A stretch of DNA of 7,401 nt from Akkermansiaceae bacterium (GTDB lineage Bacteria > Verrucomicrobiota > Verrucomicrobiia > Verrucomicrobiales > Akkermansiaceae), in NCBI GenBank assembly GCA_028293225.1, contig JAQGPE010000502.1:1-7401 (forward strand), written 5' to 3'. Numbering within the stretch: position 1 is the first letter of the stretch; each line of letters begins with the position of its first letter. Made by a program: the position numbers and the translations under genes. This document shows, piece after piece, positions 1 to 6,891 of the stretch. The notes below the pieces were generated by a model. That model saw only the letters and a list, made by a program, of their open reading frames with translations. It was not told the DNA's origin and ran no database searches.

Positions 1-240
1 ATGGGGTGGAGTCAGTATGTGATTTCATGAGAAGACTGGCAGAAGTAAGCGTGAAAGCGGGTCGCGCTAGGCTTGTTGCGACTGCGTCTCATTATTAGCA
101 CATCGTCAAAGAAAAAATCCTGACACATTTGAAAAAGCGTCGGGAAATTTCCCAGGGCCTGACGCCTAACAGACGCAAACACCCCCGGAAGGCAACGAAG
201 CGCCAACCGGGGGTAAAAAATGCCGCATCAGACGGGCCGA
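1..240. other. Left-edge region with no callable gene
   Basis: No convincing gene lies between the window edge and the ccsA stop codon. Two short open frames touch the left edge. A plus-strand frame is open from base 3 to a TAG at 96-98 (31 residues, containing FMRRLAEVSVKAGRARLV) and could be the tail of a gene entering from the left. A minus-strand ATG at 28-26 opens a frame (MKSHTDSTP) running off the edge. Neither has a recognisable motif or a ribosome binding site, so I call neither. The region also holds a dyad at 77-91, a perfect 12-bp palindrome (GGGAAATTTCCC) at 142-153 and the hairpin at 181-214, the last listed separately. Confidence 0.5.
181..214 (-). terminator. Hairpin downstream of ccsA, possible operon terminator
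   Basis: ACCCCCGG (181-188) pairs perfectly with CCGGGGGT (207-214). After a 2x2 A/A internal loop, GGC (191-193) pairs with GCC (202-204), leaving an 8-nt loop. The hairpin begins 27 bp beyond the ccsA stop, as expected for the end of the cytochrome maturation operon on the minus strand. On that strand the bases after the stem read GTTTG, so the U-tract is poor. A run of six A (215-220) lies on the other side, which would be the wrong side for a minus-strand intrinsic terminator. It may therefore act as a weak or Rho-assisted terminator or a 3'-end stabiliser. Confidence 0.45.
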
Positions 241-2247
241 TCAGTGGCCGACCGTCACCGCCTTCGCTTGCTTGCGTTCGGCCTCGCGCCGCGACTTGGC
301 GATGCGTTCGAAGACGCTTGTCGCCGCACCGACGCCGATCAGGAACAGCATGACGGCGTAGAAGGCCAGGACCGTGCCCTTCTTGTCCGCGGCAAAGCCG
401 TAGTTGTGCAGGCCGACGCCGAGGAAATTCACATGCCACCAAGAGAAGCCGATGACGATGGCGCCGAAGAGGGCGGCAAGGTGCAGGCCCCACTCCTTGA
501 TGTAGCCGCCGACGCGGGCGTGCAGGATGGCAAGATTCCAGAGCACGATCATCAGTGCGCCGTTCTCCTTGGGATCCCAGCCCCAGAAGCGGCCCCAGGA
601 GTCATTCGCCCAGATGCCGCCGAGGACGGTGCCGACCAGCGAGAGGAGCAACGTGAGGCAGACGCAGCCGTAAACGGCACGGGTCAGCGAGCGGCGGATC
701 GAAGAGTCATCCCCCTCCAGGCCGAGTGCGCGCAGCAGCACGTAGACGATCGCCAGCAGCGCGGTCACGAGGCCGGAGGCGTAACCGAGCGTGATGGTGA
801 TTACGTGGATGGTCAGCCAGTAGTTCGAACGCAGGACCGCATTGAGCGGGCCCAGGTGATCGCGGCCTTCGCCGACTTCGAAGCGGCGCGCCAGCACGAT
901 CAGGAGGGCGCCGACGATCGGCGTGATGCCGAGCACGAAGCGTTTGCGGATCAGGGCTTCCACAATCAGCGCCAGGCCAACTATGGCCATGTCGATGAAA
1001 ATGATGGTATCGTAGAGATTTCCGACCGGCGGACGACCCATGATCAGGGACCGCTTCATGATCGGAATGATCAGGCAGATGAGGCCTGCCAGGAGCAGTG
1101 AGACCGTTGCCCACATGCTGATCTTTCCGGCCAAAGTCCTTCCGGTAAAGAACATCACGCAGGCAGTCACGGTGGCCATGAGGAACCAGACCAGCGCGTA
1201 GATGAACCAGTTGGTGCTGAAGTAGTTCGCTTCCAAGGGCACCGACTTGTATTCGCCGCGTTCCTTGGCCCGGTCGACCGTGCGGGACTCAAAGGCGGTG
1301 AACTTGGCGCGGAAAGTGGCCTGATCGCCGGTCGAGCGGGTCAACTCTTCGAGAGCCTTGATGTCTTCAACACTCTTCTCCGGCTCGCGGGTGGTGCCTT
1401 CCAGCACGTTGTAGATCCTGTTGCCGACGCTGAGCCACTTCTCATCATCCTTGCCGGGAGGCGGGAAGATCAGCAGCGTGCCGATGCTTTTGTTGGCCGC
1501 GTCGATCATTAACTGGGCAATGGTCACCACCTGCTGCGACGGAGCCTTGCCCTGATCCTGGCTGGTTTGCAGATCAGCACGGATGCGGGGGGCGGCTTCC
1601 ATGGCATCGCTCACATTCAGCATCCGGCCACCCGGAGCGCTGGGGATCAGTCCGTCGCGGACCGGCCCCATGTAGGAGGTCAGGAACTCGAACTCGGCGA
1701 TGTTGAAATAGAGATTCAGGGTCTGCTGCTCCAGCGGCTTGAGGAGCTTCGGATCGCGCGCGGAGATCTGCTGGTACGACTGACCCAGTTGTTTGAGGCG
1801 CTCAAGTCCCGGAGCGAGATCGTTGTAGCTGTAGCGATCGCGCTTCGACTTCGCCTGGATGCCCACAGCAGTGACCACCTCCGAGTTATCCAGCAGGAAA
1901 GTCGGCAGCTGCCTGGCGAGTTCCGGGCGGAACAGGCAGTCCATCATCCAGCCCAGCGGCTTGATGCGGATCTTCTTGTCGCCCTTGCCGATGACTTCCA
2001 TCGAGCGCGCGCCGTGCAGACTCAGCATCTTGAAGCCGGCAAAGGTGCCGATCGGCTTCACCCGGCCCTCGTCCTGCACCGGGAAAAGCGAGACCGCGGT
2101 GAGAGTCTCCTCATCCCAGGCGGTATACTCCGGAATCTTGACCGCATCGCCCTCCGGCTGGCTGTCGCGAATCGCGAGAGAAGAAATGGCGCTCACGGCC
2201 AGCAGGCCGAGGGCGAAGAGGATCCAGCGTCCAACCGTAGCTTTCAT
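241..2247 (-). CDS. ccsA: CcsA/ResC-type cytochrome c biogenesis protein with long N-terminal extension
   Basis: This 668-residue membrane protein is the haem-handling subunit of System II cytochrome c maturation. With ResB it carries haem across the cytoplasmic membrane and presents it to apocytochromes. The C-terminal half shows the tryptophan-rich WWD signature, WANDSWGRFWGWDPKE (residues 546-561). Histidines on either side are candidate haem ligands: H481 in WLTIH, and H605 and H614 in WWHVNFLGVGLHNYGF. About nine membrane segments lie between residues 344 and 645, and one more at about 8-25. Residues 30-340 form a large, mainly soluble region beginning with FPVQDEGRVKPIGTFA. As I recall, related CcsA proteins of Planctomycetes and Bacteroidetes carry a similar PVQdgGRvKP segment. 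Ordinary CcsA is roughly 300-400 residues, so this is the long form. The ATG overlaps the ResB stop as ATGA, which implies translational coupling. The family call is secure; the role of the extension is unknown. Confidence 0.94.
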   Translation of the reverse strand: MKATVGRWILFALGLLAVSAISSLAIRDSQPEGDAVKIPEYTAWDEETLTAVSLFPVQDEGRVKPIGTFAGFKMLSLHGARSMEVIGKGDKKIRIKPLGWMMDCLFRPELARQLPTFLLDNSEVVTAVGIQAKSKRDRYSYNDLAPGLERLKQLGQSYQQISARDPKLLKPLEQQTLNLYFNIAEFEFLTSYMGPVRDGLIPSAPGGRMLNVSDAMEAAPRIRADLQTSQDQGKAPSQQVVTIAQLMIDAANKSIGTLLIFPPPGKDDEKWLSVGNRIYNVLEGTTREPEKSVEDIKALEELTRSTGDQATFRAKFTAFESRTVDRAKERGEYKSVPLEANYFSTNWFIYALVWFLMATVTACVMFFTGRTLAGKISMWATVSLLLAGLICLIIPIMKRSLIMGRPPVGNLYDTIIFIDMAIVGLALIVEALIRKRFVLGITPIVGALLIVLARRFEVGEGRDHLGPLNAVLRSNYWLTIHVITITLGYASGLVTALLAIVYVLLRALGLEGDDSSIRRSLTRAVYGCVCLTLLLSLVGTVLGGIWANDSWGRFWGWDPKENGALMIVLWNLAILHARVGGYIKEWGLHLAALFGAIVIGFSWWHVNFLGVGLHNYGFAADKKGTVLAFYAVMLFLIGVGAATSVFERIAKSRREAERKQAKAVTVGH

Positions 2248-3488
2248 AGCGATGGATTTTTGGGGCTCGAGCGACGACCGAAGACGAAGCCGGCGAGTTT
2301 AAGAACAAAATGCAGGAAGAGTCCGAAGCCAGCGACGATAATGCTGTACTTCGGCCATTTATCGGAAGGATTTCTCACCACTTCGAAGCCGGACATGGCG
2401 ACCTCTTTCGAAGACGGATCCGCGCCGGACATGGTGCGCTGGAAGAAGGTGTAGCCCGCATAGCGCATCGGCTCGTTCATTTCGATAAGCTTCTTCATTT
2501 CACGGCCATCCTCGATGCGAGTGATGTCGCTTTCGTAGGAGGCAGGCTTGTTCGTATTCGGGTAGTACTTCGTGCGCGCGTCATCCAGGCGGACCTGGAA
2601 AGGGATGGGCCAGATGCGCTTGTTCAGGCGCACGGCGTAGGCGGCGTCCTTTGAGCGAACTGTCAGCGGCTGGTAGGAGGCCACCGAGAGGATCGCCACT
2701 TGGCCCTTCACGCTGTCGTCCTTCGGGATGATCCGGGCGTAGATGCCGGGAGTGTCCAACTCCGACTCCGTGCCCGGCTTGCGGGCGGCGAAGAACCAGC
2801 CGTCGACCACCGGTTCGTTCCGCTCAGGCGCGGCGCTGGTCGCGGAGACAGGCACTCCGTTGCGGGTGAAGGCCTGCAGTTCGATGTCGAAAGGCAGCGA
2901 AGGCAGGTGGACCGTGCGGGTCTTCTGGCCTTCCAGATCGGTGTAGTTGCTATCGTCGATCAGGTGGACGAAGCCCTCGACCTTACCGTCCTTGATGGCG
3001 GAGATCTCGATCGTGGTATTGATGAAATCCTGGGCGAAGTCGGCTTGCTCGCCCTCCTTCAGCATCATGATGCCGCGCTTTTCTCCGATCTGGGTGATGC
3101 CGCCGGAGATCACCATGAAAATGATGCCGAAGTGGGCCAGCAGCACGCCGATGTTCTTCAGACCGGTCTTTTTTATCCGGATCACCCCGCCGAGGATCAG
3201 GTTCAGCACCAGCAGCGCGCAGACCCAGTAGCCGCCCGGCAGCGGTGGCAGATACTTGCCTGCCAGCGAGTCCGAAAGCGCCGCGGCGTCGGGCAGGACA
3301 TACCACGCCTTGTAGTTGAAATACTTCAGCAGCGTCTGGTGCAGGCCATGGTCCACCTGCTCCAGGGTGGCGAGCCACGTCTCGATCATCAGGACGACCA
3401 GCAATGCGGTCGCCAGCCCCACGCTGGAGAAGAACAGGTAAATCCGGACGGGCAGGGATGCCTTGGGAGCAGAACTCATTTTGGACAA
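2244..3488 (-). CDS. resB: ResB/Ccs1-type cytochrome c biogenesis protein
   Basis: This 414-residue membrane protein is the partner of CcsA in System II cytochrome c maturation. Three membrane segments lie near the N-terminus (about 14-36, 85-103 and 112-131), followed by a periplasmic domain of about 245 residues and a last membrane segment (about 380-402). ResB-type motifs are visible: YYPNTNKPASYESDI (308-322), and NEPMRYAGYTFFQ (338-350), which matches the family's N-x-P-L-R-Y-x-G-x-T-F-Y-Q pattern. H119 in LLAHFGIIF and H393 in FLHFVLK lie in membrane segments and are candidate haem ligands, by analogy with characterised CcsB. The start fits the hydrophobic N-terminus, but no Shine-Dalgarno sequence precedes it. 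It lies 33 bp after the lipoprotein gene and overlaps ccsA by 4 bp. No thioredoxin-like ResA/CcsX gene is adjacent. Confidence 0.92.
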   Translation of the reverse strand: MSKMSSAPKASLPVRIYLFFSSVGLATALLVVLMIETWLATLEQVDHGLHQTLLKYFNYKAWYVLPDAAALSDSLAGKYLPPLPGGYWVCALLVLNLILGGVIRIKKTGLKNIGVLLAHFGIIFMVISGGITQIGEKRGIMMLKEGEQADFAQDFINTTIEISAIKDGKVEGFVHLIDDSNYTDLEGQKTRTVHLPSLPFDIELQAFTRNGVPVSATSAAPERNEPVVDGWFFAARKPGTESELDTPGIYARIIPKDDSVKGQVAILSVASYQPLTVRSKDAAYAVRLNKRIWPIPFQVRLDDARTKYYPNTNKPASYESDITRIEDGREMKKLIEMNEPMRYAGYTFFQRTMSGADPSSKEVAMSGFEVVRNPSDKWPKYSIIVAGFGLFLHFVLKLAGFVFGRRSSPKNPSL

Positions 3489-3521
3489 GGAATGGCTTAC
3501 GGGAAATAGGGCGGGAATCGT

Positions 3522-4109
3522 TCAGCGGTAGCGCAGGCCGCGAATGAAGGTCTTCAGCGCCTCCTTCTGAGCCGCCACTTCCTCCTCCGGGCCGGTCATT
3601 TTCACGGTCACGATGCGGCCGCGGTCATTAGCGATCACGCCTGCCAGTGCCTGGCCGGTGCGTTTGTCCAGATTTATGCCGGGCTCGAAGTCGCCCTTGG
3701 CCTCGACCCATACCCCCTGAACGTTGAGGAGATTGAAGGGTTCCAGGGCATCGATCTGCTTTTCGTCGAGCGGATCGGCGCCGAACTGGTGCAGCCAGCG
3801 GTTGATGTTCACCGCCAGCCCGCCGCCGCTGGAAATGCCGACCGCCACTTCGCCGGTGGTACCGAAACGGTAGTTCAGCAGGCGGAATTCGCTGGAGGGC
3901 AGCGTCAGCCAGCCGTCCGGGACCATGCTGGCCAGGATCGGGCCGTTGCCAGGCTCCTGAAAGCGCTCGTTGCTGGTGGCATCGAGCTTCTGGCCGTCGT
4001 CCGCCTTGGTCGCGACGCGGGTCTCCTCCACCGTCACCTCAGGGGGCTTCCGGCAGGCGGGGACGAGCAGGGAAAGAGCGAGGCAGACGCTCAGGCCACG
4101 GAATTTCAT
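3522..4109 (-). CDS. Putative lipoprotein of unknown function, first gene of the ccs operon
   Basis: I chose the ATG at 4109, giving 195 residues, because it starts a signal peptide: M-K-F-R-G, then a hydrophobic stretch ending VPAC with C19 as probable lipidation site. The proline at -2 makes the lipobox non-standard. Upstream in-frame starts at 4244 (GTG) and 4229 (ATG) add a proline- and charge-rich segment that would spoil the signal. The mature protein has an acidic linker (about 20-55) and then a compact domain with GWLTLPSSEFRLLNYRFG (about 66-83) and GGGLAVNINRWLHQFGADPL (about 95-114). The latter resembles a GGxxxNxNRWxxQxGxxPL pattern I recall from hypothetical Planctomycetes/Verrucomicrobia proteins. 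The function is unknown. Its place 33 bp ahead of resB on the same strand suggests an envelope role connected with cytochrome maturation, but this is inference only. Confidence 0.7.
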   Translation of the reverse strand: MKFRGLSVCLALSLLVPACRKPPEVTVEETRVATKADDGQKLDATSNERFQEPGNGPILASMVPDGWLTLPSSEFRLLNYRFGTTGEVAVGISSGGGLAVNINRWLHQFGADPLDEKQIDALEPFNLLNVQGVWVEAKGDFEPGINLDKRTGQALAGVIANDRGRIVTVKMTGPEEEVAAQKEALKTFIRGLRYR

Positions 4110-4344
4110 CCCGCCGCAGATAGTGGTCCGGCCAGCGACGTGCAAGGGCATTCCGGGGACCCCGGGTGCGGCAAAAGAGCGCGCTTCCCCATGGGAAGGA
4201 GGGCCTTGGCGGGTGGGCGGAAACTTCATATGGGGGACATTCACGTCGCGGCGGGCTGAAAAATTCCAACTTTGCCGCAGGAAGACGCGAATCCTTGGAT
4301 TCCCCTTTCCGCCTTTGGCTTCCCTCTTCTAGGTTCCCGGCGCA
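4110..4344. promoter_or_regulatory. Divergent intergenic region between the ccs operon and psd
   Basis: These 235 bp separate two divergently transcribed genes and should hold both promoters. Two tight dyads are visible: CCGGGG-A-CCCCGG (4153-4165) and CTTCCC-CAT-GGGAAG (4184-4198). On the minus strand, TTGCAC (4145-4140) and TATCTG (4122-4117) are 17 bp apart and end 7 bp before the lipoprotein ATG. Each matches only 3 of 6 sigma-70 consensus bases, and using them would give an almost leaderless mRNA. I found no convincing promoter for psd on the plus strand. Only the dyads and the divergent layout are firm. Confidence 0.35.
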
Positions 4345-5226
4345 GTGAGCGACATCCATTATTTCAACCGTCACACCGGCCAGATGGAGACCGAGCAGGT
4401 CTATGGCGAGGGCTTCCTCCGCTTCAGCTACAGCAATCCGCTCGGTGCCCTGCCCCTGCATGCCATGGTGAAACGAGCCGCTTTTTCCCGCTGGTATGGC
4501 AAGCGAATGGACGATCCGGCCACCAAGGCGAAGGTCGCGCCGTTCATTGCGAAATACGGGCTCGATCCGCAGGAGTTCGCCGATGCCCCGGATAGCTATG
4601 CGACCTTCAATGAGTTCTTCTACCGCAAGCTGAAGCCTTCCGCGCGCCCGATCGCCGAGAGCAAGGCGGTCTTCCCCGCGGACGGCCGCCACCTGGGCTT
4701 CCAGACGGCCAGCGGAATCAAGGGGGTGTTTGTGAAGGGCCAGAAATTCGATCTCGGTCGCCTGCTGGCCGACGACTCGCTCGCTTCCAAATACGCCGAC
4801 GGCTCACTGGTGCTTTCGCGCCTCTGCCCGGTCGACTATCACCGCTTCCACTTTCCGGCTGCCGGCACCCCTGGTGAGACGCGGCTGATCAATGGGCCGC
4901 TGTTCTCCGTGTCGCCGATCGCGCTGCGGCAGCGGCTTTCCTACCTGTGGGAAAACAAGCGCACGGTCACCAAGCTGGAGACGGAAGATCTCGGTACCGT
5001 GCTGTTGCTGGAGATCGGCGCCACCTGTGTGGGCTCGATCCTGCAGACCTTCCAGCCCGGGCGGAAGGTGAACAGGGGCGACGAAAAGGGCTACTTTGCC
5101 TTCGGCGGCTCCTCGACGATCACCATCTTCGAACCCGGCGCGGTGAAGCTGGCCGCCGACCTCACCGAGCACTCGGCGCAGCAGGTGGAACTTTATGCCC
5201 GCGTCGGCACCGCGATGGCGGACTAA
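4345..5226 (+). CDS. psd: Phosphatidylserine decarboxylase proenzyme
   Basis: The enzyme converts phosphatidylserine to phosphatidylethanolamine at the cytoplasmic membrane, using a pyruvoyl group made by self-cleavage. The 293-residue proenzyme begins at a GTG; the homologous N-terminus (DIHYFNRHTGQ) starts right there. The N-terminal block, with YNR-like and TFNEFFYRKLKPSARPI (87-103) segments, resembles the clostridial-type (type II) family, which is close to 295 residues. Catalytic elements are in order: PADG with D113, CPVDYHRFHFPAAG (161-174) with H166 and H169, and the cleavage motif GYFAFGGSSTITIFEPG (249-265). Cleavage between G255 and S256 should give a long beta chain and an alpha chain of about 38 residues bearing the pyruvoyl group. 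No phosphatidylserine synthase gene is nearby. The gene is intact and stands alone on its strand; an inverted-repeat element follows 24 bp after the stop. Confidence 0.97.
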   Translation: MSDIHYFNRHTGQMETEQVYGEGFLRFSYSNPLGALPLHAMVKRAAFSRWYGKRMDDPATKAKVAPFIAKYGLDPQEFADAPDSYATFNEFFYRKLKPSARPIAESKAVFPADGRHLGFQTASGIKGVFVKGQKFDLGRLLADDSLASKYADGSLVLSRLCPVDYHRFHFPAAGTPGETRLINGPLFSVSPIALRQRLSYLWENKRTVTKLETEDLGTVLLLEIGATCVGSILQTFQPGRKVNRGDEKGYFAFGGSSTITIFEPGAVKLAADLTEHSAQQVELYARVGTAMAD

Positions 5227-5249
5227 TTCGGATCCCTCGTGCTCCCGAT

Positions 5250-5388
5250 CCATGCCTGCCAAGTGGCTGACACGTCCCGTGGCTGCTCTGGGAGTCTACA
5301 GCCGCAGGCTGCACTTCGTTGAATCAGCGGCTTTCGCCGGGAGCTTTTCGAGCAGCCACGGGACGTGTCAGCCACTTGGCAAGCATGG
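5250..5388. repeat. 139-bp inverted-repeat element between convergent genes
   Basis: The left arm (5250-5288) and the right arm (5350-5388) are reverse complements over 39 bp with a single mismatch (C at 5256 against the base pairing with A at 5382). The spacer is 61 bp (5289-5349). It carries smaller dyads: CAGCC-GCA-GGCTG (5299-5311) and CGGC-TTTC-GCCG (5328-5339). AGCCGC (5300-5305) can also pair with GCGGCT (5327-5332). Within the arms are short internal dyads such as GCCA-AG-TGGC and CACG-TCC-CGTG. The element starts 24 bp after the psd stop and ends 26 bp before the stop of the convergent cyclotransferase-like gene. No clear target-site duplication flanks it and it encodes no protein. 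It could be a miniature mobile or REP-like element, a bidirectional terminator, or both. The repeat itself is certain; its nature is not. Confidence 0.9.
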
Positions 5389-5414
5389 TCCACAGCGTGA
5401 TCCCGAAGCTTCGA

Positions 5415-5819
5415 TCAGAACGAAGCCTCCGCACGAAGCCAGTCTCCGTCCGGGATCGCATACGCCTCCGAAACGCTGCCCTTCCACTCGTAGACCCAGG
5501 CTTCGATCGCGTCGCCGTTTTCCAGCAATACCGTCGCTCTGACGCGACGGTATTCGCTGCCTTCGATCTCTCCGGCGGCCAAGCCTTCGAATTCATCGAG
5601 CACGGTCAGTTGCTCGTCCGTTGCCTCGAACACATCGCCGGTCACACGGCTCGCCTCGGAGTCGAGCACCAGGCCGGGATACCAGGAAATCCGGTAGAGC
5701 CGGCCTGCGACGGTTCCGCTGCCGTGAAACGTCGAGCCGTCCATGCGGAAGGCATTCGAGCCGCCTCTACGGAGCGTGCCGTAAACGAACACTGGCTGAG
5801 AATCCTGGTCCGCGCTCAT
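5415..5819 (-). CDS. Gamma-glutamylcyclotransferase-fold (AIG2-like) protein
   Basis: This 134-residue cytosolic protein belongs to the gamma-glutamylcyclotransferase/AIG2 fold. Family members release 5-oxoproline from gamma-glutamyl amines or dipeptides. The substrate-binding loop VFVYGTLRRGG (10-20) is intact. The candidate catalytic glutamate is E78 in LDEFEG (74-79), the usual position in this fold, followed by the typical EYRR (89-92) and a C-terminal AWVYEW strand (107-112). Length is normal for the bacterial family. The ATG lies 15 bp downstream of the obg stop on the same strand, so the two are probably cotranscribed. The junction upstream of the start reads CCTCC on the coding strand, not a ribosome binding site. 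Family membership is clear; the actual substrate cannot be read from sequence. Confidence 0.9.
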   Translation of the reverse strand: MSADQDSQPVFVYGTLRRGGSNAFRMDGSTFHGSGTVAGRLYRISWYPGLVLDSEASRVTGDVFEATDEQLTVLDEFEGLAAGEIEGSEYRRVRATVLLENGDAIEAWVYEWKGSVSEAYAIPDGDWLRAEASF

Positions 5820-5834
5820 ACATGTGGAGGTATA

Positions 5835-6881
5835 TCAGGCGCGGTAGCCGACCTCGTCGTCAAGGTAGAGTTTCAGGGTATCGAGGCCTTCTTCCATCTC
5901 GGCGGAGATCGGGATGACCTTCACCTTCGGGAAGCGCTGCTCGAAGTTCTTGAGGTTCTCCTCGGCGCCTTCGATGTCCATCTTGTTGGCAACCACGATC
6001 CATGGGAAGCGGCCGAGTTCGTCATCGTACTCGGTGATCTCACGGCGGAGGATTTCCAGGTCGGAGATCGGGTCGCGACCTTCGCTGCCGGCCATGTCCA
6101 ACACGAACATCAGCACGCGGCAGCGGGTGATGTGGCGCAGGAACTCGTGACCGAGGCCGCGGTTGTCGTGGGCGCCTTCGATCAGGCCGGGGATGTCGGC
6201 CACGGTGCAGCGGCGGAAACCGCCGAACTCCACCACGCCAACCATTGGCTGGAGGGTGGTGAAAGGATAGGCGGCCACCTTCGGGTGGGCGTGGGAGATC
6301 TTGCCGAGAAGCGTCGATTTCCCGGCGTTCGGGAAGCCCACCAGGCCGGCGTCGGCGATGCGGCGCAACTCCAGGTAGTAGACGCCCTGCTCACCTTCGG
6401 TTCCCGGAGTGGACTCCGTGGGGGTGCGGTGGGTTGGCGTGGCGAAATTCGAGTTGCCCTTGCCGCCGATGCCGCCGTGGCAAAGCACGAACTCCTGGCC
6501 GTATTCGGTGAGGTCGGCGATGGGCTCCAGATCGATGCCCTCGTCGCCGCGCTCGAAAGCGACCGCTTCCTGGACGGTGGTGGCATTGCTCCGGTAGACC
6601 ACCGTGCCCGGCGGAACCTTTGCGATGAAAGTCTTGCCGCCCTTGCCGGTCTTGCGGCCGCCCGCCCCGGCGACACCCGCTTTCGCGATCATCTTCGGGT
6701 CGTAGTGGAACTGGCGCAGGTTGTCGGTCGAGGGGTCGACGATCAGCACGACGTTGCCGCCATTGCCGCCGTCGCCGCCGTCAGGACCACCCCGGGGCAC
6801 GAATTTTTCCCGGCGGAAGGAAACGCAGCCGTTTCCGCCGTCGCCGGCTTTCGCATAAACGCGGATGTGGTCGATGAACAT
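5835..6881 (-). CDS. obg: Obg/CgtA-family ribosome-associated GTPase
   Basis: This is an essential-type GTPase that acts in 50S ribosomal subunit assembly and stress control. It has 348 residues. The glycine-rich Obg domain (1 to about 170) starts with the family hallmark: MFIDHIRVYAKAGDGGNGC, then FRREKFVPRGGPDGGDGGNGG (22-42). The G domain shows G1 GFPNAGKS (182-189), G2 with T208/T209 in YPFTTLQP, G3 DIPG (229-232), G4 NKMD (299-302) and G5 ISA (325-327). The protein ends soon after G5, so it lacks both the OCT domain of Bacillus Obg and the acidic tail of E. coli ObgE. Residues about 97-122 are longer than usual: where typical Obg reads GTVVYdxxTGELLADLT, this one has extra residues including TTVQEAVAFERGDEGIDLEP. 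The usual upstream rplU-rpmA genes are absent. No Shine-Dalgarno sequence is visible, but the start is fixed by homology. Confidence 0.98.
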   Translation of the reverse strand: MFIDHIRVYAKAGDGGNGCVSFRREKFVPRGGPDGGDGGNGGNVVLIVDPSTDNLRQFHYDPKMIAKAGVAGAGGRKTGKGGKTFIAKVPPGTVVYRSNATTVQEAVAFERGDEGIDLEPIADLTEYGQEFVLCHGGIGGKGNSNFATPTHRTPTESTPGTEGEQGVYYLELRRIADAGLVGFPNAGKSTLLGKISHAHPKVAAYPFTTLQPMVGVVEFGGFRRCTVADIPGLIEGAHDNRGLGHEFLRHITRCRVLMFVLDMAGSEGRDPISDLEILRREITEYDDELGRFPWIVVANKMDIEGAEENLKNFEQRFPKVKVIPISAEMEEGLDTLKLYLDDEVGYRA

Positions 6882-6891
6882 CGGACGCGGA

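Noticed and set aside
142..153. Perfect palindrome GGGAAATTTCCC
   Set aside because: A single 12-bp palindrome with no matching partner, no nearby start and no known operator match; too little to call a site.
12..206. Minus-strand 64-codon frame at the left edge
   Set aside because: It starts at a TTG inside the hairpin after ccsA, has no ribosome binding site and no recognisable sequence.
220..1101. A 293-codon plus-strand open frame opposite ccsA
   Set aside because: It lies antisense to the conserved WWD region of CcsA. The translation is a charged D/E/Q/R-rich string without family resemblance.
1567..3509. Plus-strand open frames at 1567-2454 and 2700-3509
   Set aside because: Both are antisense to ccsA and resB, which have clear motifs and correct operon spacing. 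Their translations show no domains.
4110..4244. Upstream start (GTG at 4244) for the lipoprotein
   Set aside because: It would add 45 residues rich in proline, glycine and charge in front of a good lipoprotein signal peptide that begins at 4109.
4804..5262. Minus-strand 152-codon frame opposite psd
   Set aside because: It is antisense to the catalytic half of Psd and extends into the inverted-repeat arm; no domain is recognisable.
5195..5542. Plus-strand 115-codon frame spanning the inverted repeat
   Set aside because: It begins inside psd, reads through the repeat and ends antisense to the cyclotransferase-like gene. Composition is R/S/P-rich, as expected for non-coding frames here.
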